From the NCBI RefSeq assembly GCF_000003815.2, contig NC_049995.1, forward strand, positions 9,637,370 to 9,701,369: a DNA stretch of 64,000 nucleotides, given 5' to 3'. Numbering within the stretch: position 1 is the first letter of the stretch; each line of letters begins with the position of its first letter. The notes under the pieces were generated by a model. The model saw only the letters and a program-made list of their open reading frames with translations. It did not search any database and was not told where the DNA came from. The stretch comes from Branchiostoma floridae. Taxonomy: Eukaryota; Chordata; Leptocardii; Amphioxiformes; Branchiostomatidae. The translations under genes and the position numbers were made by a program. Positions 29,174-44,013 of this stretch are shown here, piece after piece.

Positions 29174-29269
29174 TCAAAGTAACTATAAGAAAACCCTACT
29201 TGTGACTAAGTGAGGTTAAAGGGTAGAGTTGATAGGTTAGCAGGAAGTCGTGCTTAGCAGACAGCAAAC

Positions 29270-32200
29270 ATGACGGAAGCGGCAAAGGTGGGTAAAAACA
29301 ACCGTTTATTTCGCCATTTTATCAACTATTTCTTCATCTACTTTACCAAATTAACTAGAAAACTTCTTCCCACGTTCGGAACAGAAAGGACTCTCTGCGA
29401 TTTGATTTTGAACTTGAGAAAAACGTCACAAGGCAAGGGGCCGAAGCACTGAGTTTCCGGCGTGTTATTACCAAACATGGTCAACAACAAGATTCCCTAA
29501 ATGTTTTGATAAGTGTATCGGACAGACCTTGTGTGTTTGACCGATTTTAAGCGTTTTGCGTGGTTTTAGGGGTTCGAAATGTTGCTGAAACGACCTACTA
29601 TTGTAGAGAAACTACTAGAATGTTCTAGGTACCGTTAGACAGCTGCACATGGCCTGTGAGACCGAGGCTCCATGCGCACTGGGGACACATTCCGCACATA
29701 CCAGAGCGAGACTATTTTTGGTTCGGAGAACCAGTCTCTAAGCAGATACGGGAAGGAAACGTTCTCCATCAGAACACGGAGGTTGTATGTCCTGTAAACT
29801 CCTTGATTAGACGACCACTTCACTTTTTAGGTGGACAGTGTGATAAACATGTAATATCACTATTATCAGAAAAAAAAACTTTATCCTCTCGCCATATCTG
29901 CTTGGACATTAGAAAGAAACTGGAGAAGTTACTAGTTGATAGATGATGACAGGTTCTCATCATTTGTATCAGCAGGCTTGCCATTCATAATTCATTGGAA
30001 TCTAATTTTACATAATAGGGGATAGTTTCAGTCACTGAAAAATGATTAGGCTTATAATCCATTGTCTTCTTCTTGGACCTTCAAGTTGAAGATAGTATGG
30101 TAGTAGTAGTAGTAGTAGTAGTAGTAGCTGAGTAGTAGTAAGTTGTATCCAGTACTTGGTTATACTGCTGCTGTGGTCCCTGACACAGGGAAAGGCAGCA
30201 GACCACTAGTATTCATACTGCGCTTCCATGTGGCTCTGTCCTAATGTCAATAAAAAGTACTTTCTCTTCCAATAGCTATTCAACGTAAAGGTTTACCAAC
30301 ACTTATTGATTATGAGGAGGCATCAGTTGTGTATATTTCTTGTCATCCTGAATTTATGATTATGTTCACAGATAGCAAAGCTGAGTAAAATAACAGAGAA
30401 ACCAACACTTTAAAGTAGGGAAATATACTAGAAGAGGCTGCTAGCTGTTTGTGCTTGTTTGTTTGTTTGTTTATGTTTATCATTTATGTTTAAAGACTGA
30501 AGCAGAGCTCAGTAAAGAGCAGGGGAACCAACACTTTAAGCTGGGGAATATGAAGAGGCCATCAATTGTTTATGTTTATTGTTTATTTTTATGTTTATTA
30601 TCTATGTTTACAGACAGAAGCAGAGCTCAGTAAAGAGCCGGGAAACCAACTCTTTAAGGCTGGGGAATATGAGGAAGCCATCAGCTGTTTGTGTTTATTG
30701 TTTTTGTTTATGTTTATGTTTACAGACTGAAGCAGAGCTCAGTAAAGAGCAGGGGAACCAGCATTTTAAAGCTGGCGAATATGAGGAGGCCATCAGCTGT
30801 TATACCCAGGCACTCAAGCTGTCTGAGAAAGGGGACAAAGGAAAGGCAGTCTACTACAAGAACAGGGCGGCATGTCATCTTAAACTGGTAAGGATTTCTG
30901 AATTTCTGTATCTGTATCAATAGAGCTGGTATAACCACCATTCGGCGTAACACACCAGCTGAATTTGTTTCTTTTCAAATATATGAAAAAGAATACCATA
31001 GAAGGTGTGTGTGATTCTGTTTCTGAAAAAGAAGACAGTTCTATTCTAAGAGTCTTACTACAACAGGGCAAAATGTCATCTTAACTGGTAAGGAGTATTG
31101 AATTTGTCTCTTTTCAAATATATGACAAAGAATACCAACTCTGACTCTTTCTCTGAGAAAGAAAATAAAGCCTTGAAGTTTTTACTAGAAGAACTGCTGC
31201 ATGTCATCTTAAACTTTTCAAATATATGGCAAAGAATACCAAAGAGAGGGTGTCTATCTCTTTCTGAGAAAGAAGACAAAGCTTGAAGTGTTTACTATAA
31301 GAACAGGGTTTATGATGTTTTCTTACATTCATTATATTTTTATGCAGGAAGAATACTCAAAAGCAGCAGCAGATGCCTCAAAAGGTACAAAAGTTTCATA
31401 CTTTTCAATGTAACAATTTGTGTATTATTTATATTTAAAGTTACCTCTTTTCCCTTGTCTAGACTTGTAGACTTGTATTTGCCATGATTTTGATTGGCCA
31501 CACAACCAGTTTTTCTTACCTACTGACATTTCGGTGTCTTGTCAGACATTTTCCTCAAAGTTTCTAATTGTAGTTCTGCATCTCGCCGCTATATGTAGCA
31601 TGATTTTGATTGTTTCTAATTTTACCTTTCCAGCGCTGGATATTTCTGGTAACGACTCCAAGGCGCTGTTCCGTAAGTGTCAGGCCTTAGAGCACCTGTC
31701 AGAGGAGAACCCGCAGCACCTGACGACTGCGTACAAGGATGCCATGCAGCTGCTGCAGATGGAGCCGAAGGACAGCCAGGTGCGGGCCATGCTGGTACGC
31801 CTGAAGGATCGCGTCATGAAACTGGTGAGCACAAATTTTTTTAAGCTTTTGGTATAGGTAGTAGTTGCTGATAAAAGACAGTGGGTGAAATGCCTAACCA
31901 TTGTTGTTATACTACTGCATGGTGGCATTGACACCAGGGATGTAGCCAGCATCCGTCCTTGCAGCTGGGGACGGAAAAAATTTTGCCCATTCCATCCTCT
32001 GTGAGCAAAATCTAACCCTCAAAATGCAGGAAATGGTGTTTCAGAGGGTCTAGATTTCAAAATTTTCCTTGGGAGCATGCCCCGGACCCACCTAGGAATG
32101 CTGCGCCAAAGCCATTCAAAATGGAGGGGACGGAAAATGATTTCTGGCTGGCTACAACCCTGATAGACACTAAAGGGGGTACAGACACTACAGGGGGTAG

Positions 32201-35200
32201 GTAGGCATTACAGGGTGTATGGACACTACTGGTCCAACATACATTCAGGGTTTACAGACACTCGGAAATATGGATACTTCAAATCACTCTGTTGCTTTGA
32301 ATGATACATTAAGCCCAAAAGAGTTTTGCAATCTTGCATGACAGAACTGCTTCCAACAATGCAAACAGCTTTGCTATTACATGTACTTTTAAAGATGAAT
32401 CTTTTTGTTGAACCCCAGAGCACAGAAAAACACGCGACCACCAACCGTGTGGAGCAGATGTTAAAGATTGCCTCTGGTAAAGAGGAGTCCTTGGAAAACA
32501 AGAGGAAGGTAAGAGTATACCCAGAGGTGCCTAAGCATTTGCACGAACCCTTGAGATTCGTACGAACATTATGTGATATGCAAGAATCACTATGTGAAAA
32601 TGCATGAACCTTATGAAAATCACACGAATCGCTATGCCAAAACACACGAACCTTATGCGATTTGTACGAACCTTATGCGAATGACGTGATGTCACGTGAC
32701 CTGCCAGTGGTTGGTCGGTTTCGCATAGGGTTCGCGCAAATCGCATAAGGTTTGTGTGTGTCACATAATGATTAGTGCAAATCACGTAATGTTTGTACGT
32801 TTTTGCATAGTGATTCGTGTGATTTTCATAAGGTTCATGCATTTTCGCATGGTGATTCGTGTGGATGACATAATTTTCTACGAATCTCATAGGGTTCATG
32901 CAAATGCTTAGGCACCCCTGAAACTATACCAATCTGTCTATCACAATTAGAAGTTCAACCTGAAAGAGAGGATGTCGATTGAGAATCAACCAATGAGAGA
33001 GAGGGTGCATGTCTTTTACATGTATTACCAGATTTTTTATCTTTACATTTTGCATTTCTACATTTTATGGAGGTAGAAAGGGCAATGAGATTTATTAGCT
33101 ATTGCTATACATATAGAATACGACAAGGTGTATTCCATATCACTCGTGGTACCAGCCCGACCGCGGGAAGGATCACCCGAAGGTCGGAGGGTGATCCGAC
33201 CCGCGGGAGGGCTGGGACCGAGGGTGATGCTGAATACCTGAGAAAACATATATTTCGATGCGAAGTGCACCAGAAGTTGAGAAAATGTTGTGTCCTCGAA
33301 CAAAAGATTGTAACAACAGCAATTCTAATGTACAAATCCGGCATTCAAATTTTTAACCGTGCCGTATTCGGCTCGATTCAAAATAGTTCGATTTACTCGA
33401 AGGAAGCCTGTGTGATGCAAATTTAGAATCTGTGTAATACGGAAGTTATCACACGGTCCGGAACACCCATATCGAACGTTTTCGCGTCACGGGTATGACA
33501 TAATAAGTATTATCATATAGCCAAGGGACGCGAGCCAATCAGAAGGCTCCATTTCATGCTGGTTATGACGCCGTAACAGATGGAAAATCATCAACAGCCG
33601 TGCATTGATCGTTTCATTATTGCACGCCTGTTCCTCATAAAACCACCTCGTTCGCTTCGCTCACTCGGTGGTTTTATTCTGTCGTTATAGCAAAGGACCA
33701 GGCGTTATGACACCATATACACCTTGGGGTGGGTCATTAACCCTTAATTATTCTCCCACCAGGCCGTGAGCAACCTGATTGTCCTGTCTCGCGAGGAGGC
33801 CGGCGCCCAGCTGATTTTCCGGGAGGGCGGAATCCAGGGTCTGGATCTGCTGCTGGATCACCAGGATGAGGAGATACTACTGAACGCCATGATGGCTCTC
33901 ACCAACTTGTGTTACGGGCACAGGTCCAGGGTAAGTGTGGGGGAATTGGGAGATGCCACTTGGGGTACGGACACTGTTAGTGGTACAGACACTACTGGGG
34001 GTACAGACACTTTTAATGGTAAGGACACTACTGGGGTACGGACACTACTGGGGGAACGGCAACTACTGGGGGTACGGACACTACTGGGGGAACGGCAACT
34101 ACTGGGGGTACGGACACTATTGGGGGTACGGACACTACTGGGGGTACGGACACTGCTGGGGGTACAGACACTGTTGGTTGTACGGGCACTACTGGGGGTA
34201 CGGACACTACTGGGGGAATGGCAACTACTGGGGTTACGGACACTACTGGGGGTACAGACACTTTTAGTGGTAAGGACACTACTGGGGGTATGGACACTAC
34301 TAGGGGTACAGACACTACTAGGGGTACAGACACTACTGGGGGTACGGACACTGTTTGTGGTAAGGACACTACTGGGGGCACGGACACTACTGGGGGTACA
34401 GACACTTTTAGTGGTAAGGACACTACTGGGGGTATGGACACTACTAGGGGTACAGACACTACTAGGGGTACAGACACTACTGGGGGTACGGACACTACTG
34501 GGGGTACGGACACTACTGGGGGAACGGCAACTACTTGGGGTACTGAGACTACTGGGTGTACAAACACTACTGGGGGTACAGACACTACTGGGGGTATGGA
34601 CACTACTAGGGGTACAGACACTACTAGGGATACGGACACTACTGGGGCTACGGACGCTACTTGGGGTACGGACACTACCGGGGGTACGGTCACTACTGGG
34701 GGTACGGACACTACTGGGGGTACGGACACTACTGGGGGTACAGACACAACTTGGGTGCCGCCCTTTTTACCTGCAAATTTAATGCATAATTAGTATTCCT
34801 CTCTTTGTTCCAGACGATGGCACTTTTGGACGTCATCACGTTACCCAAGATCTGCCGGCTTGTTGCCCGTCCAGACGAGAAAGTTTCCAACGGAGCGACG
34901 TCATTGGTTCAAGCCGCGATTCGCGCTGTGACGGGATTGGACAAGGTCATCCATCGCGGAGCAGAGGAGGCTGTAGTGATTGGTTGGTATCCGCATTCAA
35001 ATTTTTAAAGATACGTAATATCCATAGTACTAAGTGTATTACTAAGTGATTGCCTCTACATAAGGACCACCTGGCCAATGCGACCACTTTTTTTGTGGTC
35101 TATAATTTTCCCCCATTGATAATATAAGAGTCTCGTCTATATATTATGTAATGTACATGTATCATAAACCCTGTCCAGATAGACCGGACTTTCATCATCA

Positions 35201-38200
35201 GCGGTCGACGTGATCACACATGTTCGCACATGTTTACACACGACGGGGTTATACCGCCCCTTACGGGGTGACATACCCTTTCGTATGCACCAGGTCTCCC
35301 GTCCGGGTGAATGATGTAAATCACCATGTGGCTGATACGGTATGGAGGGTCGCCAGGCCTCCATCCGGGTGATTTGAAGTGAATCACCAACTCCAGACAG
35401 AATGGTTTGCTCGATCTCACACCGCACCATCGCATGTGTGGGGGTTCTTTAACGTGCATGGGGTGTGACTCTCCCCATACACGGGACCTCCATTCAACGT
35501 CCTATCCGAGGGATGGCCCTAGCCAAAGCTATGTACTCATTTTCACCTGAGTATAGTAAGGAAAGCCGTGTAACATGGCAGCCGGATTCGAACCCGTGAC
35601 CTCTCGGTCACGAGACAAACACGCTGCCGCTGCGCCAAGTGATCTCACCAGACTTTAGTGGTCCCCAGGATGTCTACTTGGGCAGTTTGGACCCTCTGTC
35701 CCTGAGGTCACAAAAAGCATAATGGCACTATATATTTTCTAAAGACATCTAATGGAATGGAACTTGCTCATTCTTTTCTCTTCTGACGTAGAATTGTTTG
35801 TATTTTGACAGATAACTCAGCCGACCTTGAACAGCTGATGAAGGCCCTACTCGTCATGTTGAAGGACAAGCGGGTTTCTGGTATCGGGCGCGACAACGTC
35901 ATCGACTTGATCATCAAGAACGTGCCCAAAAAGGGCGGGCTTGGCATCATCATCAAGACCAAACTGGCACAGAGCAAATACAAGGACGGCATCGGCTGCT
36001 CCGAGCTGTTTATAGACATGGGAGGTATGTTGTTTTTGCAGTCAAAGTAAATAACATTTCTCTAAGTTTAGGCAAAAAGTCTAGGTTTTGAAGGACTTGA
36101 TTGCTATGGATGGAAATGTACAAACTGCAGTACTTTCTTGAGCTGCAAGGTAACACTGCTGTATCGTTTTGCTGTAGCTGTGAAATAGCTCTAAGGATTT
36201 ATATACTATAAAGTCTGAATACCTGAATGCCTTCTTAACAAAGTTGAAAGCCTGGATTGTTGTGGGTAGGAACATGAAAATTGTAGTTCTTTCCTGAGCT
36301 GCAAGGTGTCACTGCTGTACTAGACTAAGTATTACTTTGCTGTAAATTGTGAGACAGCTTAAGGCATTTATTATACACTACAAATTCTAATACCTAAATG
36401 CCTTCTCAACAGGGTTGAAGGACATTGTTGTGGGGGGAAATGTAAAATCTGCAGTACCTTCTTGAACTGCAAGGTGTCACTGTTGTATTGCTTTGCTGTA
36501 ACTGTGAGACAGGTTTAGGGACTTATAGTACTTCTCAACAGGGTTGAAGGACTTGATTGTTGTGGGAGGAAACGTGAAGGATTCCGACCCCTGTCTTCCC
36601 ATGACCGAGGAAACCAGGATGCACATTTCTGTCTGTCTCACTCGTATCTACGACGACTACGCCATCCACGACGAGGCTGTGCGGAGATACAAAGACATCT
36701 GTCAGTCAACTGTTCAGTAAGTTTGAAACTTTTTAGTAGTTTTGAAATTTTTGTACATTTCATGTTATACATTTCATTTGCATAATTTTGAAAGAACAAA
36801 CTGAAATTAGAATTCAGGGCTGGAAATTCATTTTTGGGATTAGTCGCACTGGTACATCCAGCTTAAAAAATTGGGTGCACAAAAAAATTTTGGGTGCACC
36901 ACTTAAATTTAAGTAGAATGTCAGAAAAACCTTAGTTACGTGCCTATCAAATTCTTGACCAAGTACCATGACAGACAGTTTTATTATCTTTCTAACACCC
37001 AAATGTCAGAATATGACGAATACTAGTATTCTTTGATATCTTTACATACATAAACTCAAGATGATATTTGGGTACACCCTGTGCACAGAAGAAAATAATT
37101 GGGTGCACATGCACCGGTATTTCGAGCCCTGGAATTTGTTCTACACTTGTGTAGCATAAATGGCTATGGATTACTTTCTTGGCTAAAAGAATAAAGTAAT
37201 TCATACTTAAAACTGTATATCTATATAATTATCTATATCTATATTCAGTACTGTATGAAGCAGTCTGCCGTGGAAATTGCACGACTGTAAACTAAGTCTT
37301 GTAGTTTTGTAGTTCTGTCCGTGTATCCAAAACTTCTTGGCTAAAAGATTATGAATCGACCTGTCAGGCTTAGAATTCCTTCAAACAGGCTAGTAAATTT
37401 TAGGATTTTTGTTCAAAACAGTCTAACTAATGAGAAAAGCAGCTTTTTCTAAGCTTAGATCACAATTTATTTTGTAAAACTAAGGACACTTCCTATATCA
37501 CAAGAAAGTTCATTGCACAGTCTGATGTTGTTGGTGTTGTTCTATATTTCAGAGGTTTGCTGGGAGAAGTAGAGAAGAGAGGGATGGTAGCAAACCTGGA
37601 GGCTATCCAGGCCCTGACTACTATCTTACACGTATGTTGTTAACATGGATATATTGTGTCTATTTTGTCCAGTGTCCAAAAACTCACTCAGTCTGGTAAC
37701 GCATGGCACTAGATTTTACTATCATTGCACATTCCTGCGTCTAAATACGTTTGCGTCTAAGAGATTTTGATAAACTAAATACCCCACTTCATTACATAAA
37801 ATTTTTGTTGCCCTGTATTGTTCAGTAGAATCTTAAGATTAATTCTGCATCCCTCTTTGTAGGTTATAGTTGTCGATGATCATCTGAAAGTGACAGTACT
37901 TTTTTGTTTTGTAGATAGAAATTTGATTTGGTATAATATGTAAATTTGGTAGTTTAATACTTTAAACTTGGCATCCTAGTTTGTGATTGATATTATTGTA
38001 CATAATAGAGTCAATTCTAAGTCACCGAGATGGTTTTGAAATAATATTTGTAATAAGTTTGAACTATTTTGAGTAAAAGAACATTTCAGTCACTAAAGTT
38101 CGAAATTGTTCAAACATTTCAAAATGAAACTTTAAACATGTTTGAACCCTTTTATATTTGTTGGAACATTTGGGAAAGTAATGATATAATTATCTCTTTA

Positions 38201-41200
38201 TTTAGAACAATTTTCAATCATCTATGTGTTTTTGTTATTGTTCCAACATGTTCCAACATTTTGTGTCATTTTTTCCCTCCATAAAAACTTTTATTGCCCC
38301 CATAAACAAAGCTGCTAAGCTTGGTCCTTTGTTTGGCTCTTGTATTTTTAGATTTTCACTGGTGAGTCTTTTGTGAGAAGGTGGCAGACAGACATAATTT
38401 CCTGCACTTGGCAGGGATGTGTGAATTGCCCTCTTCCCAGCCCACTGACCCAGTTTCATCATATTGTTTCTATGTTCGAACATGTGATCATAAATGATGC
38501 ATCTATGTTGGAACAGTTTAGAAACTAACGGAAAGAATGTATTTGATGTTAGAATTCTTTCTAACATGTTTGAATACTATAGAAATATTTAGAATGTCAC
38601 CTAGATGTTATAAATAGTTCTAAACAGTTACTTATCACAGTTAGATTGTCACAAAGATTTCCAAAATGTTAGAACAAAAGGCAAGAAACACCCTCTCGGT
38701 AATATGGAATTGACTCTAACAGAAAATAAAAGATTATGTCATTGGTGTTTATCCCAAAATAACAAAAAATCATTATTGGTGCCTAGCATTTTATTCAAAG
38801 ACAAGCTTTCTGCCATGTGAAGTGACTCAAATTATTGACTATATTTGCAGGGTCCATTTGACGTAGGAAACATCATCCTGGGTATCCAGGCCATCATGAA
38901 CAACATGATCGCTCTGTGTGCAGTGGAGGAACCGGATATGCAGGTGAGAAAAGAGCTGAGAAGAACCCGTTTCTTTTATCATTCTCAATATAACAACATT
39001 CTTTAATCCTTGATACCTTTTAAGTAGTGATGGCTAAGGTTTCCAATTTGATGGTACATTCTTGTCTTCCATTGTAGACTAGTTTATGTTCAAAGCGTAT
39101 CCTCGCATCGAATTGAAGTATACTTCTTATTTGTTGGTGGAGGTTAGACATCCAGGTAGATATGCCAAAAAGCAGTTACTCAAGCAACTGGATATGATAT
39201 CAATTCATAGTTAGGATATAAACCCAGTTTCTACTGGATCCCTTTGGTGTCACTGACAGAAAACTGGATACAATCTGAAATGTCTGACCATTTCCAAAAT
39301 CATATCCATAATTCAGATACCAGATCTCTTTAGTGTCACTGAAGAACGATTATGTAGATACTTTCTGAAACATCTAACTAATGTATCCAAAATCATATCC
39401 AGTTTATTAGGTATTACTAACTGCCTTTGTGAGGTACACTTCTTTTGTGTTTGTGAAGGGTTACCCATGATGGTGCTGATTCTAGTCTATATGAAACAGA
39501 CACTGTCCAGGGCTCTATAGGCTTTAGGCCTAAACAGTACAAGAGCTGCTATCAAAGTTCCTTCCCGCCCCTGATGGCGCATAGGGCGGCGCCCATCTCC
39601 GTTTCAGCAGCCCTGGGCCACACAACTTTGTGCAATCACTACAGCAGGGGGCTAGTCCACTGGTAGTGGCTTGTGCTCTACTTCCATACTCTATCCCGAA
39701 TGCTGAGTGCTAAGCAGAGAAAGCAGCATGTACCATTTTTAAAGTCTTTGGTATGGCTCAGTTGGGGATCGAACTCACGACCTACCGAATGCAAGGCGAA
39801 CACTCTACCCACTCAGCCATTGCACCGGTAGAAGAGCTGCTATAAGAATGGAGTACTCCTGGCTATTCTGATTCAATATCTTAAATGTTTGCTATCCTTT
39901 CGCAGATGATTGCAGTGGAAGCCATGATTGCCGCCATGTCAAAGAAAAACCGTTCCACGTTCATTCTGAGCCATGGGGCGGGGCTACTGAAAGGGATCTA
40001 CAAGTCCGAGTCAGCGGACGACGCCATTAAAGTCCGCGCACTGGTGGTAAGTATAGGGCTGGAGAAAATAGCTGCTGTACTTCTCTGACCTGCTAGGTGT
40101 CACTGCTGTATTGCATCTTATTTACATTTTGTACAGTAAAACTGATCTACACTATGAAGGATAAACTGCCTTATATCTGAATATCCTTTCAACAAAGTTA
40201 AATGAATAACTGATTGTTTTGGATGGAAATGTTAACAATCTGCAGTGCCATTCTTACCTGCAAGATGTCACTGTTGAATTGCTTTCTTGCTATAAGACAG
40301 GTTTAAGAATTTATATATGATACAAGCAGTCAGTTGTTGAGTGGCAACTGGACTAGGTACAAGTGTGAGATAGGGTGTTTGCACTAAAGGAAGTTCTGTG
40401 GTACTGCCTGGAACTGCAAGGTGTCACGGCTGTATTGCTGGTTTTTCAGTAGAACAGGTTGTATGTGTATAATATACCTGAACTGTATCTTCTCCAGGGT
40501 CTAAGTAAGCTGGGATCTATCTATGGTTCAGATGGCACCAGGAAGGCTTTTGCTGAAGGATCTACCCTCAAGCTGGCCAAGCACTGTAGGAAGTAAGAAC
40601 TTTTGGTACATCTTTGGTACATTTAGCTGCTACAGAGAACAAAGAAGCATTCTGCAGTACCTACAGCACCTGCAAGGAGGCGCTACTGCATAGCTGTGTG
40701 TCACTAACAGGATATGGTTCCAGAAAGCAGACCATGTTATAATTACTGTTATAGGTTTTTTTGCTCACTTTGAAAGGACAAACAAGCATACTGCAGTACC
40801 TACACCACCTGCAAGGTGTCATCACTGCATAGTTGTGTGTCACTGCTACAAGATGTGATTCCAGAATCCAAACAATGGAATCATTTGTGTTGTAGGATCT
40901 TTCCCCATATCCAGATAACAAAAAACATACTGCAGTACCCACACCACCTGCAAGGTGTCATCATTGCATAGCTGTGTGTCACTGCCACAGGATATGATTC
41001 CAGAAACCAGACAATCATTTGTTTTGCAGATTTTTGCTCACTTCAAAAGAAAGAGACTTGAGGCGCTGGGCAGCGGAAGGCCTTGCGTACCTCACCATGG
41101 ACGCCGACGTCAAGGAATTTCTGGTGGACGATCCGCAAACTGTTCGGGCTATCGTGGAACTTGCTAAGGTAACAGTTTTTGAGCCATTGTTGTATGCATG

Positions 41201-42761
41201 TGCAAGATTAAAATGTTTACAATATTAGTTTAAAGTACATGCTCATTAGCATTTATTTATTTGGCTATTGATAAACTAGTGAACACTTTTTAAAAGTTAA
41301 TTCCTTTTAAAATATTTTCTTCGATTCTCACATTCTATTATTGGCTCATTCCATCTATGTGTTCAAACATTAAAATAATCATTCATTCATTTATCTCATT
41401 ATTCATTTTCTCATTTCATTCAATCTTTTCAAACTACTGCAATTTGTTTTCATTTTGGTTCATTTTATGATCCATTCATTATCTATCTCTTCATTCACTC
41501 ATTCATTTTTCTCTTAAATTCATCTTATATAAGTTAACATTAAGTTTTCGCAAGTATGTCATTATTATTACACACTGATCCTATACCTATCTTGAAGATC
41601 CTAGAAAAATTCTGTCACACAAAAAATCCTTGTGTACAATACACAATGGAACTGTAATGCAAATTTTCTGACCTCTGTATTCTGATTACGCTATGTTACT
41701 ATGACAACAGGCTGGTGGCGTGAACGTTGTGTACGGTGTCGGAACCACGCTCAACAATCTGGTGAACGGTTACGAGTATGGTAATGAGGAACAGCTCCCG
41801 GAAATGAAGAAGCTCGCAAAGTTCGCCAAACAGCACGTCCCCGAGCCGCATAAACTGGTGAGGTTTTTTTTATTTCTTATTTTTATCAAACAAAAATAGT
41901 GAGATTTGACACCTATTATCATGTATCCAATGGAATCATATGCCTGATATATGAATATTAGGGATGGGTACTGGTACAGAAAATTCAGGTCCAGGACCTG
42001 ATTCAGTATGTGATAACTTGTGAATGGACGATACTCAAAACAATGGTCCTTTTCATTACAAAGAAATCTGTTTTGTGGAATATTCGACTCCCATTGACGT
42101 TTTGAAATCCTACAAGGTTAACTGCCTTTGTATGATTGATTGTCAAACTTGGTAGAAATGACTAGACTCTAACCTATTTCTCTCTCGTTATTTTCCTCGA
42201 CTGGTAAGACCCAAAACTTGTGAATGCCTGATCAGATAATCTGTTCATTTTCCAATAGGTCCAACATCCGGTCCACCAATTTTTTTCAGGTCCGGTTTTT
42301 CTGGACCGGTCCAATAAGAAAAAACGGTTTTGTGCCAGCCCTAATAAATATGGTTCTGAGAACATTTAGAAAATTTTTTAACAAGCATAAATTTTGATTT
42401 TGACACCGGTGCACTCTCACCAAAGAAAACTGGTTGGCCTGTCCTTGGTGCTGATTATGGGTCTTTATACTGGTTATTCTTAACTTTTGATTGAAACTAC
42501 TTTTTTTTCAATTTTTTTTTAAACTATTGCATATTTCCTTCTCTTCCCTTTTGTAGCCCTCAGATGTTTCCTCTTAGGGTAAAACATGACAGTGCCCCTT
42601 GTATTTAAAAAAAAATGTTTTCTTAGGTTTGATAAAAAATTTCTTTTTAGATATTAAGAATTTCTTGCTAGATTTAGAATGATCAGTGATTTTTCTAACC
42701 ATTTAAAGTAATGAAGTATTATTGCATGTCTGTCTATGAGCTTGTCTTTGTGTGTGTGTGT

Positions 42762-42798
<37 letters not shown>

Positions 42799-43933
42799 TG
42801 TGCATGCATGTGTTTCTCTAAGGCTAAGGTCACATTTACAAACTGGGACCCAGGGCAGCTTTCGGACACGAAAAGAATGACATGAGATACATTAAAGTAC
42901 ACAAAATGTTGACAGGAGATTTATGGGCATAATTTGTATATTTTATAGGTTTTTTATTTTTTATTTTGCATTTCTTAAAATGTTCCGACCGGGCTCCTAT
43001 TTGGAAATGTGACCTAAGCCTAAACAGGTGACGTCTGCTGTCAGTTTTGCTTGCCATCTCGTATTTTTCCGTATCTTAGATTTAAGCTGCACATTGATTT
43101 TGCTATCAAAGATATCAATTTTTGATGTCTTATGTATTTCAGGACTCCAAAGAACATGTTGACACCAGGATTGAGAAGTTGGTGAAGGAGGGTGTGGTGG
43201 TGAGTCTGGTCGCGCTCGCCAAGACGGAGAGCCACGCAGAGAGGGAGCTGCTGTCTCGCATCTTCCTCGCCATCACGGAACGGGAGGCGCATCGCGGTAT
43301 CACGGTCGCACAGGGAGGAGCAAAGGTCAGAGGCAATAGTCGTGTAGAGAAGGGCTATGTGCCATAACTCTATACCTGTACCTGCATGTAAAATTGTTTA
43401 GGTACTGTTCTAGACCTGAACAGCAAATTTACGTGTACCTGTACCATTTTTAGACTCCTTTTCAGTAGGTTAAACCTGCACAAAATTTAGTTTAGTCCAT
43501 CCCACACAAAATAGTGCATAGGATGGCACCTATCTCCATTTCCATAGCCTTTGGGCCACACATTTTTGTCAATTCACTACAGCAGGGGGCTAGTCCACTG
43601 GTAGTGGTGTGTGTGTGTGTTCAGCTACCATTATCTTTTGTTGAGTAATAAGCAGAGAAATCAGCATGTACCATTTCTAGTCTTTGGTATGACCAGGGAT
43701 TGAACTCATGACCTACTGAATACAAGGCAAACACTCCCTTTTTGCATGGCCATTGCACCAGTAATTTCTAGACTACAGATTGTGTCAAAAATTACAAATT
43801 TTGAATTCGAGCAAGTAGGCTGTTACTCTGAAGTCCTGCTTGATATGTAAATTACACACTAAGACAGCGCTGTGGCAGTGATAGCATGGACATTCACACA
43901 ATATCCTGTATTTATATAAGCTTGCTTTCTCTG

Positions 43934-44013
<80 letters not shown>

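Noticed and set aside
30726-30923. Extra in-frame codons past 30887 of UNC45 exon 2
   Set aside because: The GTAAGG donor at 30888 and the in-phase next exon give the family's TPR sequence.
33940-34782. Long open frames on both strands (Gly-Thr-Asp-Thr and Val-Pro-Pro-Val repeats)
   Set aside because: Produced by the 18-bp minisatellite; only the UNC45 exon ending at 33930 is real.
35580-35645. tRNA gene
   Set aside because: A and B boxes are present but the cloverleaf is incomplete and a SINE body follows; the same holds for 17500, 39800, 47200, 51520 and 52100.
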